Positions 32,660 through 33,534 of a DNA stretch of 33,534 nucleotides are shown in pieces. The stretch is from Deltaproteobacteria bacterium (lineage in GTDB: Bacteria; Desulfobacterota; Syntrophia; Syntrophales; UBA5619): assembly GCA_016935075.1 (NCBI GenBank), contig JAFGRP010000142.1, forward strand, positions 1 to 33,534, in the 5' to 3' direction. A program made the position numbers and the translations under genes. Each line of letters starts with the position of its first letter. The stretch's first letter is position 1. Below the pieces are notes generated by a model. It made no database searches and was not told the origin of the DNA. It worked only from the letters and a program-made list of their open reading frames with translations.

Positions 32660-33534
32660 TTAAGGAACGACATACGTCCCGCCGCCTTTCCCGATCCCCT
32701 GGAGCTTCTTGACTTCTCCCACCAGATAGAGGGAGCCGGCCGCACAGACCAGATCCTTCTCCCCGGCAAGCGAAAGGGCATGGCGCAGAGCATCTCCGGG
32801 ATTTTCGACCACTTCGATATCCCCGTGAAACCTTCCGACCGCCGGCCGCAGCTCCTCCGGCGACAGGGCCCGCCCACTGTCGGGGCGGGTGAGGATCACC
32901 CGGTCGGCCAGGGGGAAGAGACTCTTCGCCATCGTCCGATAGTCCTTATCCCCCAAGACGCCGAAGATCAGGATCAATCGCCGGTGGGGAAAATCATTCC
33001 GGAGCGCCCGGCAGAGCGCGGCCGCCCCCGCCGGGTTGTGGGCGCCGTCCACGAGCAGCATCGGTGAGTGCTGGAGGATCTCCAGCCGCCCCTCCCAGTG
33101 CGACTGCTTCAGGCCTCCGGAAACGGCCGTATCCTCCACCCGGAAACCGGCATCCTCGATCAGCTCCAGGGCGCCCAGCGCCAGGGCGGCATTGGAAATC
33201 TGGTGTTTCCCCGCGAGGGGGCAAACCAGCCGTTCATGGCTTCGCCCAACGCCCCGGTATGAAAACGTCCCGTCCCGATGGATCGTCGTCCGAATCTCTT
33301 TCCCCACCCGGAAGAGTCTTGCTCCTCTTTCCCGGCAAATCGCCTCCAGGGTCCCGATGACCGGCTTCTGCCGGGCCGCGGTAAGACAGACTCCCCCCGT
33401 TCGGATGATTCCCCCCTTTTCGCGCGCGATTTTCTCCAGGGTGCTGCCGAGGTACTCCCGGTGTTCGAGAGAGATGTTGGTGATCACAGAGACGAGCGGG
33501 ATCACCACGTTGGTGGCATCCAGCCTGCCCCCCA
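32660..33534 (-). CDS. folC: Folylpolyglutamate / dihydrofolate synthase FolC, 5' end cut by window
   Basis: The C-terminal ~290 residues of FolC, which adds glutamates to folates. The visible part starts GRLDATNVVIPLVSVITNIS at the window edge. It contains LEHREYLGSTLEKIAREKGGI, the typical CPLAGKHQISNAALALGAL, the WEGRLE block, LVDGAHNPAGA, GVLGDKDYRTM and a closing VCAAGSLYLVGEV. The ATP-binding N-terminus lies outside. It ends 35 bp before the preferred lptD start on the same strand, so the two are probably co-transcribed. Confidence 0.95.
   Translation of the reverse strand, partial: GGRLDATNVVIPLVSVITNISLEHREYLGSTLEKIAREKGGIIRTGGVCLTAARQKPVIGTLEAICRERGARLFRVGKEIRTTIHRDGTFSYRGVGRSHERLVCPLAGKHQISNAALALGALELIEDAGFRVEDTAVSGGLKQSHWEGRLEILQHSPMLLVDGAHNPAGAAALCRALRNDFPHRRLILIFGVLGDKDYRTMAKSLFPLADRVILTRPDSGRALSPEELRPAVGRFHGDIEVVENPGDALRHALSLAGEKDLVCAAGSLYLVGEVKKLQGIGKGGGTYVVP

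Overview
The window is a GC-rich segment of a Gram-negative, probably strictly anaerobic bacterium. It has LptD, SurA-like chaperones, an OmpA-type lipoprotein and a beta-barrel protein, so it has an outer membrane. A selenocysteine tRNA, a quinolinate synthase with three Fe-S ligands, a sigma-54-type pilin promoter and a Geobacter-like pilin N-terminus point to the Desulfobacterota (former Deltaproteobacteria). A member of the Syntrophales is my best guess. This placement is inference from gene content and style, not from a database search.

Layout. (1) 1-10.66 kb, minus strand: a housekeeping run read nadA, mfd, a PpiC lipoprotein, a SurA-like chaperone, uvrA, then a pilB/gspE ATPase cut by the window start. 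A MITE-like palindrome separates the SurA-like gene from uvrA. (2) 10.86-12.33 kb, plus strand: moeA followed by tRNA-Sec(UCA). Both would be needed for molybdenum or tungsten selenoenzymes such as formate dehydrogenase. (3) 12.33-16.66 kb: an accessory strip directly behind tRNA-Sec. It holds a RelE/antitoxin pair, an orphan XRE antitoxin, a winged-helix remnant, an AbiEi/AbiEii pair, the last piece of a tyrosine integrase and the last piece of a VapC toxin, with clusters of short repeats. It reads as an eroded genomic island. (4) 16.66-18.31 kb: a type IV pilin with a sigma-54-like promoter, an unrecognised 178-residue protein and a decayed TPR gene. (5) 18.4-22.0 kb: an envelope and stress block with two UspA genes, a beta-barrel protein and a vWA/TSP3/OmpA lipoprotein. 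(6) 22.3-26.8 kb: a divergent MetK, a class IV aminotransferase, a ModF-like double ABC ATPase and an HD-domain protein. (7) 26.9-33.5 kb, minus strand: folC (cut by the window end), lptD, rplM-rpsI with a clear promoter and terminator, then argC-cysS-HD.

How the parts connect. nadA to pilB and folC to the HD gene look like ordinary multi-gene transcription units with short spacings. moeA and tRNA-Sec fit a selenium and molybdenum metabolism whose enzymes lie elsewhere. The accessory strip is the least ordinary part. The AbiEi operator-like palindrome occurs twice, and the second copy lies in front of a gene remnant. Short direct repeats at helical spacing sit beside tRNA-Sec and beside the winged-helix remnant. 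The integrase remnant ends inside the abiE operator.

No clearly new multi-gene system is visible. The best leads are the duplicated abiE operator, the tRNA-Sec island, the pilin with its promoter, and the Cys-rich divergent MetK.
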